Source: RCIO01 sp035555795 (GTDB taxonomy: Bacteria > Pseudomonadota > Alphaproteobacteria > Rhizobiales > Rhizobiaceae). Taken from it: a stretch of DNA of 64,000 nt. The notes under the pieces are model-generated. The model saw only the letters and a program-made list of their open reading frames with translations, made no database searches and was not told the origin of the DNA. A program made the position numbers and the translations under genes. Positions within the stretch are counted from its first letter, which is position 1, and each line of letters opens with the position of its first letter. Of this stretch, positions 36,452-44,892 are shown one piece after another. The DNA lies in assembly GCA_035555795.1 (NCBI GenBank), contig DATMGE010000045.1:1-64000 (forward strand). Direction: 5' to 3'.

Positions 36452-37431
36452 GCTGCGCGCGGCTTGCGTGCGGTCGGCAGCGTGGCGATGCCGGCGCTGA
36501 AGCGTGCCGTTCCGCAGGCAAGATAGGCCATGCGCATCTGTTCGGCGCGTCCGCGCGCCACGGAGTCCAGGATCAGCCCCGTCACCATGAACAGCATTGC
36601 CAGCACCAGCAACCCGATCGACAGCATCCAGGTCGGCACGCGCGGCACCAGCCCCGTGGCGAAATATTCGATCAGGATGGGCATCATCAGCACGAGGCTG
36701 GCCAGCGCGCTGGCCGCCGCTATGGCGCCGAAGAAGCGCACCGGGCGCGTCTCCTTCAGCAGCATGGCGAACATCCAGAGTATCTTGAACCCGTCGCGGA
36801 AGGTGGAGAGCTTCGACGACGAGCCCTCCGGCCGCCGGCCATAGTCAAGCGGCAGTTCGCAGGTCGGCAGCTTCAGCATCGAGGCATGGACAGACATTTC
36901 GGTCTCGATCTCGAAACCGGTCGAGACCGCCGGGAAGCTCTTGACGTAGCGCCGCGTGAAGGCGCGGTAGCCGGAGAAGATGTCGGTGAAATCGCGGCCG
37001 AAGAGACGGTGGTAGAGCGCGTTGAACAGCCGGTTGCCGACAGCATGGCCGGCGCGCCCGGCATCCTCGCCGACGCCGCGCCGCGTGCCCACCACCATGT
37101 CGGCGCGCTCGGTCAGCAGCAGGTTGATGAGCTGCGGCGCATCCTCGGGCGCATAGGTGCCGTCGCCATCGGCCATCACATAGATGTCGGCGTCGATGTC
37201 GGCGAACATGCGGCGCACCACATTGCCCTTGCCCTGGCGCGGTTCGCGCACGACATGCGCGCCCGCCGCGCGCGCCCTGAGCGCGGTGAGATCGGTCGAA
37301 TTGTTGTCGAAGACGAAGACGGCCGCATGCGGCAAGGCGGCGTGGAAGCCCGCCACCACATCGGCAATGGTCTTTTCCTCATTGTAGCAGGGCAGAAGGA
37401 TCGCGATCGTCGGCTCGGTGCGATGGGACAT
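36448..37431 (-). CDS. GT2 family glycosyltransferase (polyprenyl-phosphate sugar synthase type)
   Basis: A 327-residue family 2 glycosyltransferase. The catalytic domain (1-225) has the LPCYNEEKTI start, acidic motif ADGDG (87-91) and a GTRRG block; two hydrophobic segments near 235-300 anchor it. Close relatives transfer glucose, mannose or other sugars from a nucleotide donor to undecaprenyl phosphate. ATG 37431 has GGAG upstream. With the GtrA it forms a lipid-linked sugar module, divergent from the large GT-C-like protein. Confidence 0.9.
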   Translation of the reverse strand: MSHRTEPTIAILLPCYNEEKTIADVVAGFHAALPHAAVFVFDNNSTDLTALRARAAGAHVVREPRQGKGNVVRRMFADIDADIYVMADGDGTYAPEDAPQLINLLLTERADMVVGTRRGVGEDAGRAGHAVGNRLFNALYHRLFGRDFTDIFSGYRAFTRRYVKSFPAVSTGFEIETEMSVHASMLKLPTCELPLDYGRRPEGSSSKLSTFRDGFKILWMFAMLLKETRPVRFFGAIAAASALASLVLMMPILIEYFATGLVPRVPTWMLSIGLLVLAMLFMVTGLILDSVARGRAEQMRMAYLACGTARFSAGIATLPTARKPRAA

Positions 37432-37528
37432 TGCGGGGCTCCGGACACCCCTCGGCGGGGCCGCTTTACTATTTGTTACAGCCGTTAAGGTTAGGTTGAA
37501 GCCTGCCCTAGCTGCTGATGGAAATCGC

Positions 37529-39310
37529 ATGAGCCAGACAATGGCGGCCTCCGAAGCGGCGTCGCCGCGCCGCGCCACACCGTTCGGTTTCGCCCTTCTG
37601 CTGGCACTCGGCGCATTCGCCGTTCAGGCCGCAACCGGTTTTCCGCGCCTGACGGATGCGGGCGGCGACAATGACAGCCTGCTGCGCCTGGTGCAGGTGC
37701 GCGACCTCATGGCCGGACAGGGCTGGTTCGACCTGACCCAGATGCGCCTCGGTCCGGACGGATTGCCGATGCACTGGTCGCGCCTTGTGGACCTGCCCAT
37801 CGCGATCCTCATCGGCCTGTTAGGGCTGCTGCCCATGCCGGCGCAGATGGCGGAATGGGCAGCCATGGTGGTCTGGCCGTTCCTGCTGCTGGTCGCGGCC
37901 CTCTGGTTCCTCATCCGCGCCGCCATCGCGCTCGGTGGAGAAGACGCGATGATGCCGGCCGGCATTCTTGGCGTCATCGCCATGTATCATGTCGGCCTCT
38001 TTGCCGCCGGCACGCTCGACCACCATAATGTGCAGCTCGTGCTAGCGCTTGCGGTTCTGGCGCTGCTTGCCGGGGAACCCACCTTGCGCGCCGGCCTTGC
38101 CGCCGGGATTGCGGCCGCGCTCATGCTGGCGGTCGGCATGGAGACGCTGCCGCTGCTTGCAATGTCGGGCATCGTGGTGGCGCTGCGCTTCTGGTGGGCC
38201 GGACGGGCCGAGGCGCTCTTCGCCGCCGGCTTCGGGATGGGGCTCGGCGCCACCGCCCTGCTGGTCCTCGCGGCGACGGTGCGTCCCTCGCAATGGTTTG
38301 CGCCCGCCTGCGATGCCTTCTCCATCGCGCAGGCAGCAAGCGCGGCTGTCGCGGGGCTGGGGCTGGCGGCGGCGGCACTCACCTCCCTGTCGTCATCGCG
38401 CGCGACACGCAGCCTGGCGCTAGCCGCACTCGGACTGTCTGTCGGCGCGCTGGCGGTGACCTTCTTTCCCGGCTGCCTGGCCGATCCCTATGCGGGTTTG
38501 GACCCGCGCTTGCAGCGCTACTGGCTGCGCGCGGTGACCGAGGCGCAGCCTTTCTGGAGCGTGGTGCGGAGCAACCGGGCGCAGGCAGCTGCCTTCTACG
38601 TCACGCCGGTCATCGGGCTCGGCATATGCGCATGGATGTTGTTCCGCCACGGTGCATCGCGCGCGCTGGTCGCGGCAGGAGCATTGCTCGCCGCCGCCTT
38701 CCTCCTGTCGCTGTGGCAGGTGCGCGGCGGCAATTTCGCCGTGCCGCTGGCGGTGGTGCCGCTGGCCGCATGGATAGCCGGCTATCGCCGCCGCGCCACT
38801 ATGCGACCTTCGGCCGGAGCCTCGCTGGCGATGGTCTGCGCGTGGCTGGTTTCCGTTAATGTCGCCTGGGGCATGCTGGCCGCCGTGACCGTCGATCGCG
38901 GCAAGGCCGCGGAGGCCACTTCCGGCGAGCAGTGCACCGGCGCGGCGGCCTTCGCCACGCTTGCGGCGCTGCCGCCCTCCACCGTTCTCGCCGTCTCCAA
39001 TCTCGGCTCGCCGATCCTCGCCTATACCGGGCACAGGGTGCTCGCCGGGCCCTATCACCGCAATGTCGCCGGCAATCTCACCGTCCTCGACGCGATGATG
39101 GGCGATGCCGGGGCAGCCCGCGCGATCGTTCGCGACCGGAACATCGCCTATGTCGCGCATTGCCCCGCCGATCCGGAAAGCGCCCTGCTGGCCGAATGGG
39201 CGCCCGGCGGTTTCATCGACGGGTTGCAGAAGGGCATCGTACCGGAATGGCTGGAAGCGATCCCGCAGGCGACGGGCGCGCCGCTGCAGCTCTACCGTGT
39301 TGCGGACTGA
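37529..39310 (+). CDS. polytopic GT-C-like membrane protein of unknown function
   Basis: A 593-residue protein with about ten or more hydrophobic segments and a soluble C-terminal part of about 120 residues. Early acidic motif GGDNDSLLR (45-53), the MHWSRLVD segment and an LDHHNVQ motif after the fifth helix resemble the loops of oligosaccharyltransferase/GT-C enzymes, which use lipid-linked sugars. It faces a GT2-GtrA pair 97 bases away, so using the sugar they supply is plausible. Family-level function is not known to me; this is inference. Confidence 0.72.
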   Translation: MSQTMAASEAASPRRATPFGFALLLALGAFAVQAATGFPRLTDAGGDNDSLLRLVQVRDLMAGQGWFDLTQMRLGPDGLPMHWSRLVDLPIAILIGLLGLLPMPAQMAEWAAMVVWPFLLLVAALWFLIRAAIALGGEDAMMPAGILGVIAMYHVGLFAAGTLDHHNVQLVLALAVLALLAGEPTLRAGLAAGIAAALMLAVGMETLPLLAMSGIVVALRFWWAGRAEALFAAGFGMGLGATALLVLAATVRPSQWFAPACDAFSIAQAASAAVAGLGLAAAALTSLSSSRATRSLALAALGLSVGALAVTFFPGCLADPYAGLDPRLQRYWLRAVTEAQPFWSVVRSNRAQAAAFYVTPVIGLGICAWMLFRHGASRALVAAGALLAAAFLLSLWQVRGGNFAVPLAVVPLAAWIAGYRRRATMRPSAGASLAMVCAWLVSVNVAWGMLAAVTVDRGKAAEATSGEQCTGAAAFATLAALPPSTVLAVSNLGSPILAYTGHRVLAGPYHRNVAGNLTVLDAMMGDAGAARAIVRDRNIAYVAHCPADPESALLAEWAPGGFIDGLQKGIVPEWLEAIPQATGAPLQLYRVAD

Positions 39311-39390
39311 TTTCGCCGGCGAATGTCACGCTTTCTTAAGCCGAAGCTTATAGAGCAGACCCAACAAAGAGAAGAAATGACAGGGGTGCG

Positions 39391-40755
39391 ATGCACGGCC
39401 TGATGATGTTCGAGGCGACGAGGGAGCGGGGCGAGTTCGCCTTGACCGATCCCCTTACGGGTCTGGGAAACCGTCGCCGCCTGTTCGACAAGGTTGACCG
39501 GCTTATCAGCGAGCGCGCCGCCGATCCGGCGCCCTTCGCGCTGGGCATACTGGACCTCGACGGCTTCAAGCCTATCAACGACCTCTTCGGCCGTGGTGCG
39601 GGCGATCATATCCTGCGGCAGGTCGGCCTGCGGCTTGGCGCAGCCATGGACCGCCATTCCTTCGTCGCACGCGTCGGCCCCGACGAATTCGCCTTCCTTT
39701 TTCCCATGGTCTTCAGCGAGGAAGCGGTGGCGCGCAAGGCGCGCATGCTGATCGAGGTGCTGTCGGCACCCTATGATGTGGGCGAGCGCACGGCGCGCCT
39801 GTCGGCCTCGGTTGGTTGCTCGCTGTTTCATTCCATGGAGGAGAATACGCAGCTCCTCGTCGCCAAGGCCGAGACGGCGCTCTACCATGCCAAGCGCTCC
39901 GGGCGCGGCGAGGTCGTCGTCTACACGGTCGAGATGGAGGAAGCGGCCAAGCGCGTCACCCATATCGAGCAGGCGCTGCGCCGCGCCGTGGCCGCAGGCG
40001 AGGTCGAGCCCTATTTCCAGCCGATCGTCGACCTGCAAAGCCGCCATATTCTCGGCTTCGAGACGTTGGCGCGCTGGACCGACAAGGATCTCGGCGCCAT
40101 CTCCCCGGCTGTCTTCATTCCCATCGCCGAGGAGCGCGGCATCATCGGGCCGCTGTCGCAGCTTATCCTGCGCAAGGCCACCGAAGCCGCGCGCGAATGG
40201 CCTCCGGACCTCTTCCTGTCCTTCAACCTGTCGCCATCGCAACTCGTCGACCAGAATACCGGCCTGCATGTCCTGTCGATCCTGAATCGCACCGGCTTCG
40301 ACCCACGCCGCCTGGAAATAGAAATCACCGAGACCGGTCTCATGACCGATCCGGCCTCCGCCGAGAAGATCGTGGGGGATCTCAAGCATGTCGGGATCCG
40401 CGTCGCGCTCGATGATTTCGGCACCGGCCAATCGTCGCTCGGCCGCCTGCGCGACTTCCCTTTCGACAAGCTCAAGATCGACCGCGCCTTCATCTCCTCG
40501 ATCCTGTGGGACAAGCCGTCCGAACATATCACCCGCGCCATCCTGGCCATGTGCGAGGGGCTCGGCATGGATGTCGTCGCCGAGGGGATCGAGGAAGAGG
40601 CGCAGGCGTCGCGGCTGATCGAATTCGGCTGCGCATCCGGCCAGGGCTTCCTGTTCGGCCGCCCCTGCGACGCCGTCGAGACGCTTGCCTTGCTGCGCAG
40701 CGTGACGGATCGCCCTTCCCCGGATGCCGACCGGGGACTTCCCGCGCATACTTGA
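39391..40755 (+). CDS. GGDEF-EAL protein, cyclic-di-GMP turnover
   Basis: A soluble 454-residue protein with a GGDEF domain (about 18-180) and an EAL domain (about 190-440) and no sensor domain. The GGDEF site reads GPDEF (96-100), which probably lowers or abolishes cyclase activity. The EAL site has ETL (224-226); downstream metal and base residues remain (NLSPSQ, EITET, DDFGTG, KIDRAF, EGIEEE), so phosphodiesterase activity is likely. AGGGG precedes ATG 39391. It may use the degenerate GGDEF half to bind GTP. Confidence 0.92.
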   Translation: MHGLMMFEATRERGEFALTDPLTGLGNRRRLFDKVDRLISERAADPAPFALGILDLDGFKPINDLFGRGAGDHILRQVGLRLGAAMDRHSFVARVGPDEFAFLFPMVFSEEAVARKARMLIEVLSAPYDVGERTARLSASVGCSLFHSMEENTQLLVAKAETALYHAKRSGRGEVVVYTVEMEEAAKRVTHIEQALRRAVAAGEVEPYFQPIVDLQSRHILGFETLARWTDKDLGAISPAVFIPIAEERGIIGPLSQLILRKATEAAREWPPDLFLSFNLSPSQLVDQNTGLHVLSILNRTGFDPRRLEIEITETGLMTDPASAEKIVGDLKHVGIRVALDDFGTGQSSLGRLRDFPFDKLKIDRAFISSILWDKPSEHITRAILAMCEGLGMDVVAEGIEEEAQASRLIEFGCASGQGFLFGRPCDAVETLALLRSVTDRPSPDADRGLPAHT

Positions 40756-40810
40756 CTTGCCGCCTGCGCGGCTGGCTTATCAGGCTCCTGAACGGAGCAG
40801 CAGATCGACC

Positions 40811-41575
40811 ATGGACCATGCCCGCTTTCCCGATCTTTCCGGAGCTTCGGTTCTCGTCACCGGCGGCGGTTCGGGCATCGGCGCGGCCATCACCGAAGGC
40901 TTTGCGCGGCAGGGCGCGCGCGTCGCCTTCATCGACATCGCTCCCGGACCGAGCACGGAGCTTGCCGCCCGCCTCGCCGAAGAGACCGGCATGCAGCCGC
41001 TGCATATCGCGGCCGATATCACCGACACCGCGGTGCTGGCGGAGGCCGTCGACCTTGCAGTGGCGGCGCACGGGCCGGTGTCCATCCTCGTGAACAATGC
41101 GGCGCGCGACGACAGGCATGCGGTGGGCAACGTCTCGCAGCACGACTGGGATACCAATCATGCCGTTAACCTGCGGGCGCAGTTCTTCGCCACGCAGGCG
41201 GTGGCCGACGGCATGAAGGCCGTCGGCAAGGGGGCGATCGTCAATCTCACCTCCACCGGCTACATGATGAATGTCGGCGACTATCCGGTCTATGCCGCCG
41301 CCAAGGCCGGCGTCGTCGGCCTGACCAAGAGCCTTGCCGGCGCGCTCGGCCCGCACGGCATCCGCGTCAATGCGCTGGCGCCCGGCTGGGTGATGACGGA
41401 GCGCCAGCGGGAATTGTGGGCGACGCCCGCGGACATCGCCGCCCATGTCGCGCGCCAGTGCCTGCGCCGCGAGATCGCGCCGGCCGACATGGTCGGCCCC
41501 TGCCTTTTCCTGGCGTCCGATGCCTCAGCCATGATGACGGCGCAGACGATCATCGTCGACGGCGGCATCCTTTGA
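40811..41575 (+). CDS. short-chain dehydrogenase/reductase (SDR), probable sugar dehydrogenase
   Basis: A 254-residue SDR with cofactor motif TGGGSGIG (17-24), NNAA (95-98), catalytic Ser148 and YAAAK (161-165). An Asp at the end of the second strand (FIDIA) favours NAD. It is translationally coupled to a SMP-30-type lactonase, the combination seen in oxidative routes for L-arabinose, fucose or galactose, where a dehydrogenase makes a lactone that the second enzyme opens. The sugar is not determined. Confidence 0.88.
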   Translation: MDHARFPDLSGASVLVTGGGSGIGAAITEGFARQGARVAFIDIAPGPSTELAARLAEETGMQPLHIAADITDTAVLAEAVDLAVAAHGPVSILVNNAARDDRHAVGNVSQHDWDTNHAVNLRAQFFATQAVADGMKAVGKGAIVNLTSTGYMMNVGDYPVYAAAKAGVVGLTKSLAGALGPHGIRVNALAPGWVMTERQRELWATPADIAAHVARQCLRREIAPADMVGPCLFLASDASAMMTAQTIIVDGGIL

Positions 41576-42435
41576 GCATCCTCGGACACGCCGTCTGCGA
41601 GCTTGGCGAAGGGCCGACCTACGAGGCGGCCACCGACACGCTCTGGTGGTTCGACATCGTCGCCTGCCGGCTGCACGAATACAGGTTTTCCGATGCGCGC
41701 GAGCGCATGCATGCGCTGCCTATGATGGCGAGCGCGCTGGCGGTGGTCGATGCGGACCGGCATGTGCTGGCGACCGAACACGGCCTCTTCCTGCGTGACG
41801 TCGCTTCCGGCAGCCTCGACCTGCTGGCGCCGATCGAGGCCGACAATCCGGTCACGCGCTCCAACGATGCGCGGGTGCATCCCTGCGGCGCCTTCTGGAT
41901 CGGTACGATGGGCAAGGCGGCCGAGGCCGGCGCGGGGGCCATTTACTGGTATCGGGCGGGCGAATTGCGCCGCCTGTTCGGCGACATCACCATCACCAAT
42001 TCCATCTGCTTTTCGCCGGGCGGCGATATTGCCTGGTTCGCCGATACGCGGCGTAACATCGTCTGGCGCGTCGCCTGCGATCCGCTGACGGGACTGCCTG
42101 TCGGAGAGCCGTCCGTCTTCGTCGACCGCACTGGCGAGAGCGCTGGCATGGACGGCTCGGTCTGCGATGCCGAAGGGGTGGTCTGGAATGCGCGCTGGGG
42201 CGCCGGCATGGTGGATGCCTATGACGGGGGAGGCCGGCTGCTGCGGTCGCTGCCCATCCCCGCGCGGCAGGTTTCCTGCCCCGTCTTCGTCGGCGCGGAT
42301 GCAAGCCGCATGGCCGTCACGTCAGCCTGGCAGGGGCTCGACGAGGCCGCATTGCGGGAAGACAGGCATGCCGGCCGTACATTCCTGCTCAACCTGCCGA
42401 TGCGCGGGCGGCTCGATCCGTTGATCGCGCTTTAG
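41572..42435 (+). CDS. SMP-30/gluconolactonase family lactonase
   Basis: A 287-residue six-bladed propeller of the SMP-30/regucalcin/gluconolactonase family. Metal-site residues appear as Glu in CELGEGP, Asn in TRSNDARVHP, Asn in ITNSICFSP and Asp in AGMDGSV. It would hydrolyse an aldonolactone. The TTG start at 41572 overlaps the SDR stop (TTGA); no clear ribosome site, so it is probably translated by reinitiation. The last codon begins a palindromic repeat. Confidence 0.86.
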   Translation: MSILGHAVCELGEGPTYEAATDTLWWFDIVACRLHEYRFSDARERMHALPMMASALAVVDADRHVLATEHGLFLRDVASGSLDLLAPIEADNPVTRSNDARVHPCGAFWIGTMGKAAEAGAGAIYWYRAGELRRLFGDITITNSICFSPGGDIAWFADTRRNIVWRVACDPLTGLPVGEPSVFVDRTGESAGMDGSVCDAEGVVWNARWGAGMVDAYDGGGRLLRSLPIPARQVSCPVFVGADASRMAVTSAWQGLDEAALREDRHAGRTFLLNLPMRGRLDPLIAL

Positions 42436-42485
42436 CGTAATTCCAGCAAAAGTGCGCAGCGGTTTTGCGTCCGGAATTAGGTAAA
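42433..42485. repeat. intergenic palindromic repeat, copy B
   Basis: The reverse complement of this 53-base element matches bases 2973-3024. It folds into a hairpin with outer arms TAATTCC (42438-42444) / GGAATTA (42473-42479) and inner arms GCAAAA (42446-42451) / TTTTGC (42463-42468). It starts at the SMP-30 stop codon and lies between convergent genes. Confidence 0.72.
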
Positions 42486-42495
42486 AACAAAGAGT

Positions 42496-42843
42496 TTAGC
42501 GCTCGATGCAGATTTTCGTATGCCCCGAGCGTACGAAGCCCAGCGCATTCGCGGCCGCCTTCGACAGGTCGATCACCCGCCCTTTGACGAAAGGCCCACG
42601 ATCGTTGATGCGCACCACCACGGCCTTGCCGTTGCGCTGGTTGGTCACCCGCACCTTGCTGCCGAAGGGCAGCGAACGGTGCGCCGCCGTCATGGCGGCG
42701 GGGTTCATGCGCTCCCCCGAAGCCGTCTTGGAAGTCAACGCATACCAGGAGGCACTGCCGCACTGAGCCTGCGCCATGCCGGTGCCGAACACACCCGCCA
42801 GCGCGAGCACGGAAACGACCGTGCCGATCCGTCGAAAATTCAT
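42496..42843 (-). CDS. RlpA-like double-psi beta-barrel protein
   Basis: A 115-residue exported protein: signal peptide to about residue 26 (AQA), then a compact RlpA-type DPBB domain with ASWYALTSKTASGE, FGSKVRVTNQRNGK and RINDRGPF blocks. It lacks the lipobox and the SPOR domain of full RlpA, so it is not the classical septal lipoprotein. Related proteins cleave or bind peptidoglycan. GAGGG precedes ATG 42843. Confidence 0.87.
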   Translation of the reverse strand: MNFRRIGTVVSVLALAGVFGTGMAQAQCGSASWYALTSKTASGERMNPAAMTAAHRSLPFGSKVRVTNQRNGKAVVVRINDRGPFVKGRVIDLSKAAANALGFVRSGHTKICIER

Positions 42844-42960
42844 CAAAAACCCTCACTTTGACCCTTTGCGGCCAGTGCTGGCCGAATGTGGCCGTGAGGG
42901 GGCGGTGCCGGACACGTTGGATGACTCGGCGAAACCGTATGTGAGACGGATACAGGCGAG

Positions 42961-43149
42961 TCAGCCGTTGCCGCGCGGCGCGATGAAGAAGACGTGGACC
43001 GACATCGCAGCGAAAGCCCAGAACAGCAGAGCCCAGAATATCTGGCCGGTATAGAGCTCGAAGGCGCCCCATCCGGCGCAGACAAGCACGATCAGCACCC
43101 GCACCCAGAGCGGGCGGAAGAAGGGGTGATCGGCCTCGATGAGCTTCAT
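42961..43149 (-). CDS. small DUF3329-like membrane protein
   Basis: A 62-residue protein with two hydrophobic segments (about 14-31 and 36-55) and a family-like start, ADHPFFRPLWVR. Small rhizobial proteins of this pattern are annotated DUF3329 and have no known role. It begins three bases after the pncA stop, so it is probably in the same transcript. Confidence 0.75.
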   Translation of the reverse strand: MKLIEADHPFFRPLWVRVLIVLVCAGWGAFELYTGQIFWALLFWAFAAMSVHVFFIAPRGNG

Positions 43150-43152
43150 GGA

Positions 43153-43752
43153 TCAGGCGAGCCGCACGCCGGCATCGCGCATGCGCGCCGTCATGGCGGC
43201 CAGCGAGCCGTCGAGGTCGATCGCCCGGCAGCCTTCCATGGCTACCGTGACCTCGAAGCCGTGCGCCACCGCGTCCAGCGCCGAGAAGGCGACGCAGAAG
43301 TCGGTCGCCAGCCCAGCCAGCGTCAGCTTGCGGATGCCACGTTCCTTGAGATAGCCGGCCAGTCCGGTCGGTGTCGTGCGGTCGTTCTCAAAGAAGGTCG
43401 AGTAGGAATCGATCGCCGGCCGAAAGCCCTTGCGGACAACGATTTCGGCCTTCTGCCAGACGAGCCCGGGATGGAATTCCGCGCCGGTGGTGCCCTGCAC
43501 GCAGTGATCGGGCCACAGGGTCTGTTCGCCATAGGGCATGGCAACGGTGGTGAAGGGCGCCTTGCCGGAATGCGAGGAGGCGAAGCTGGAATGTCCCGCG
43601 GGATGCCAGTCCTGGGTGAGAACGACATGATCGAAGCCGGCGATCATCTCGTTGATCACCGGCACCACGGCGTCGCCATCGGCAACGGCCAGCGCGCCGC
43701 CCGGACAGAAATCGTTCTGCACATCGACAACGATCAGCGCTCTGTCAGCCAT
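43153..43752 (-). CDS. pncA: nicotinamidase
   Basis: A 199-residue cysteine hydrolase that converts nicotinamide to nicotinate for NAD salvage. The catalytic triad D10, K108, C153 and metal ligands D48, H50 and H83 all stand where expected, including the DVQNDF and TDFCV blocks. AGGGG precedes ATG 43752. Some homologues also hydrolyse pyrazinamide. Followed by the small membrane protein. Confidence 0.94.
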   Translation of the reverse strand: MADRALIVVDVQNDFCPGGALAVADGDAVVPVINEMIAGFDHVVLTQDWHPAGHSSFASSHSGKAPFTTVAMPYGEQTLWPDHCVQGTTGAEFHPGLVWQKAEIVVRKGFRPAIDSYSTFFENDRTTPTGLAGYLKERGIRKLTLAGLATDFCVAFSALDAVAHGFEVTVAMEGCRAIDLDGSLAAMTARMRDAGVRLA

Positions 43753-43902
43753 TCGAACCCCTTTTGCATGCCGGCAGGCACAAGACCCGCAATCCTTCGA
43801 CTTTGCAAGCCGCAGGCGGCCCGCATGCTCGCCAGCAGCGAATCCGCGCAATGTGCGACCCATCGGGCCGCCCAGTTTGGAACCTCGTCCTGTGTGTTTG
43901 CC

Positions 43903-43930
43903 TTGACCCGAAGCCGGCGCGCAGCATAAT
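43903..43930 (+). promoter_or_regulatory. sigma70-like promoter ahead of fpr
   Basis: TTGACC (43903-43908) and CATAAT (43925-43930) are 16 bases apart, about 100 bases before the ferredoxin reductase ATG. A reasonable housekeeping promoter in the 281-base gap between divergent pncA and fpr, in which I see nothing else. Confidence 0.45.
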
Positions 43931-44033
43931 CACGCCCCACAGGAAGACCAGCCTTGCATGCGGCCGGATTGCCGCTATCGGACGCAAGCCGGAAACGCCA
44001 GCGCCCGATGCCCACAGCGAAGAGGTTCAGCAA

Positions 44034-44861
44034 ATGCTCAACGCCGCCCTGCGCGACAATGCGGATGCGCCGCGCACCGAATTTCCGATCCCCGCCAATG
44101 TCTATGCGGAGAAGGTCGTTTCGGTCGAACATTTCACGCAGGATCTCTTCCGCTTCCGCATCACCCGCCCGCAGGCCTTCCGTTTCCGCTCGGGCGAATT
44201 CGTCATGATCGGCCTGCCCAATGCCGAGAAGCCGGTGTTCCGCGCCTATTCGGTGGCGAGCCCCGCCTGGGACGAGGAACTGGAGTTCTATTCCATCAAG
44301 GTGCCGGACGGCCCGCTGACGCAGCACCTGCAGAAGATCCAGCCCGGCGACACGGTGCTCCTGCGGCAGAAGGCGACCGGGACGCTCATCGTCGATGCGC
44401 TGACGCCGGCGCGGCGCGTCTACATGATCGCCACCGGAACCGGCATCGCGCCCTTCGCCAGCCTGATCCGCGATCCCGAGACCTATGAGAAGTTCGACCA
44501 GATCATCCTCACCAATACATGCCGCGACCTGGCCGACCTGGCCTATGGCAACCGGCTGGTGGAGGAGACCCGCGCCGACCCGCTGATCGGCGAACTGACC
44601 GAAGGCCGCCTGCATTATTATGCGACGACCACCCGGCAGGAGAGCCCGTTCATGGGCCGCATCACCAGGCTGATCGAGAATGGCAAGCTGTTCGCCGATC
44701 TCGGCGTGCCGCCGCTCGACCGCGCCACCGACCGGGTGATGATCTGCGGCTCCATGGCCATGCTGAAGGACGTCAAGGAACTGGTCGAGAAGGCCGGTTT
44801 CGATGAAGGCTCCGTCAGCGCGCCGGGCGACTTCGTGGTCGAGCGCGCCTTCGTCGGATAG
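44034..44861 (+). CDS. fpr: ferredoxin(flavodoxin)-NADP+ reductase
   Basis: A 275-residue FAD enzyme that exchanges electrons between NADPH and ferredoxin or flavodoxin. The FAD site is FRAYSVASP, the NADP site GTGIAPFASLI and CGSMAML, and the C-terminus FVVERAFVG is characteristic of the bacterial subclass I found in alphaproteobacteria and Azotobacter, ending past the FAD ring. GAGG precedes ATG 44034. Often linked to oxidative stress and iron-sulfur supply. Confidence 0.93.
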   Translation: MLNAALRDNADAPRTEFPIPANVYAEKVVSVEHFTQDLFRFRITRPQAFRFRSGEFVMIGLPNAEKPVFRAYSVASPAWDEELEFYSIKVPDGPLTQHLQKIQPGDTVLLRQKATGTLIVDALTPARRVYMIATGTGIAPFASLIRDPETYEKFDQIILTNTCRDLADLAYGNRLVEETRADPLIGELTEGRLHYYATTTRQESPFMGRITRLIENGKLFADLGVPPLDRATDRVMICGSMAMLKDVKELVEKAGFDEGSVSAPGDFVVERAFVG

Positions 44862-44870
44862 AGCATTCCA

Positions 44871-44884
44871 GCAAAGTGCTTTGC
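44871..44884. terminator. short hairpin between fpr and dppC ends
   Basis: A perfect 6+6 dyad (GCAAAG, TG, CTTTGC) lies in the 31-base gap between two convergent genes. The preceding ATTCCAGCAAAGTG echoes the palindromic repeat at 42433, so it may be a decayed copy. Could end transcription from both sides; no T-run. Confidence 0.35.
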
Positions 44885-44892
44885 CGCTCGCC

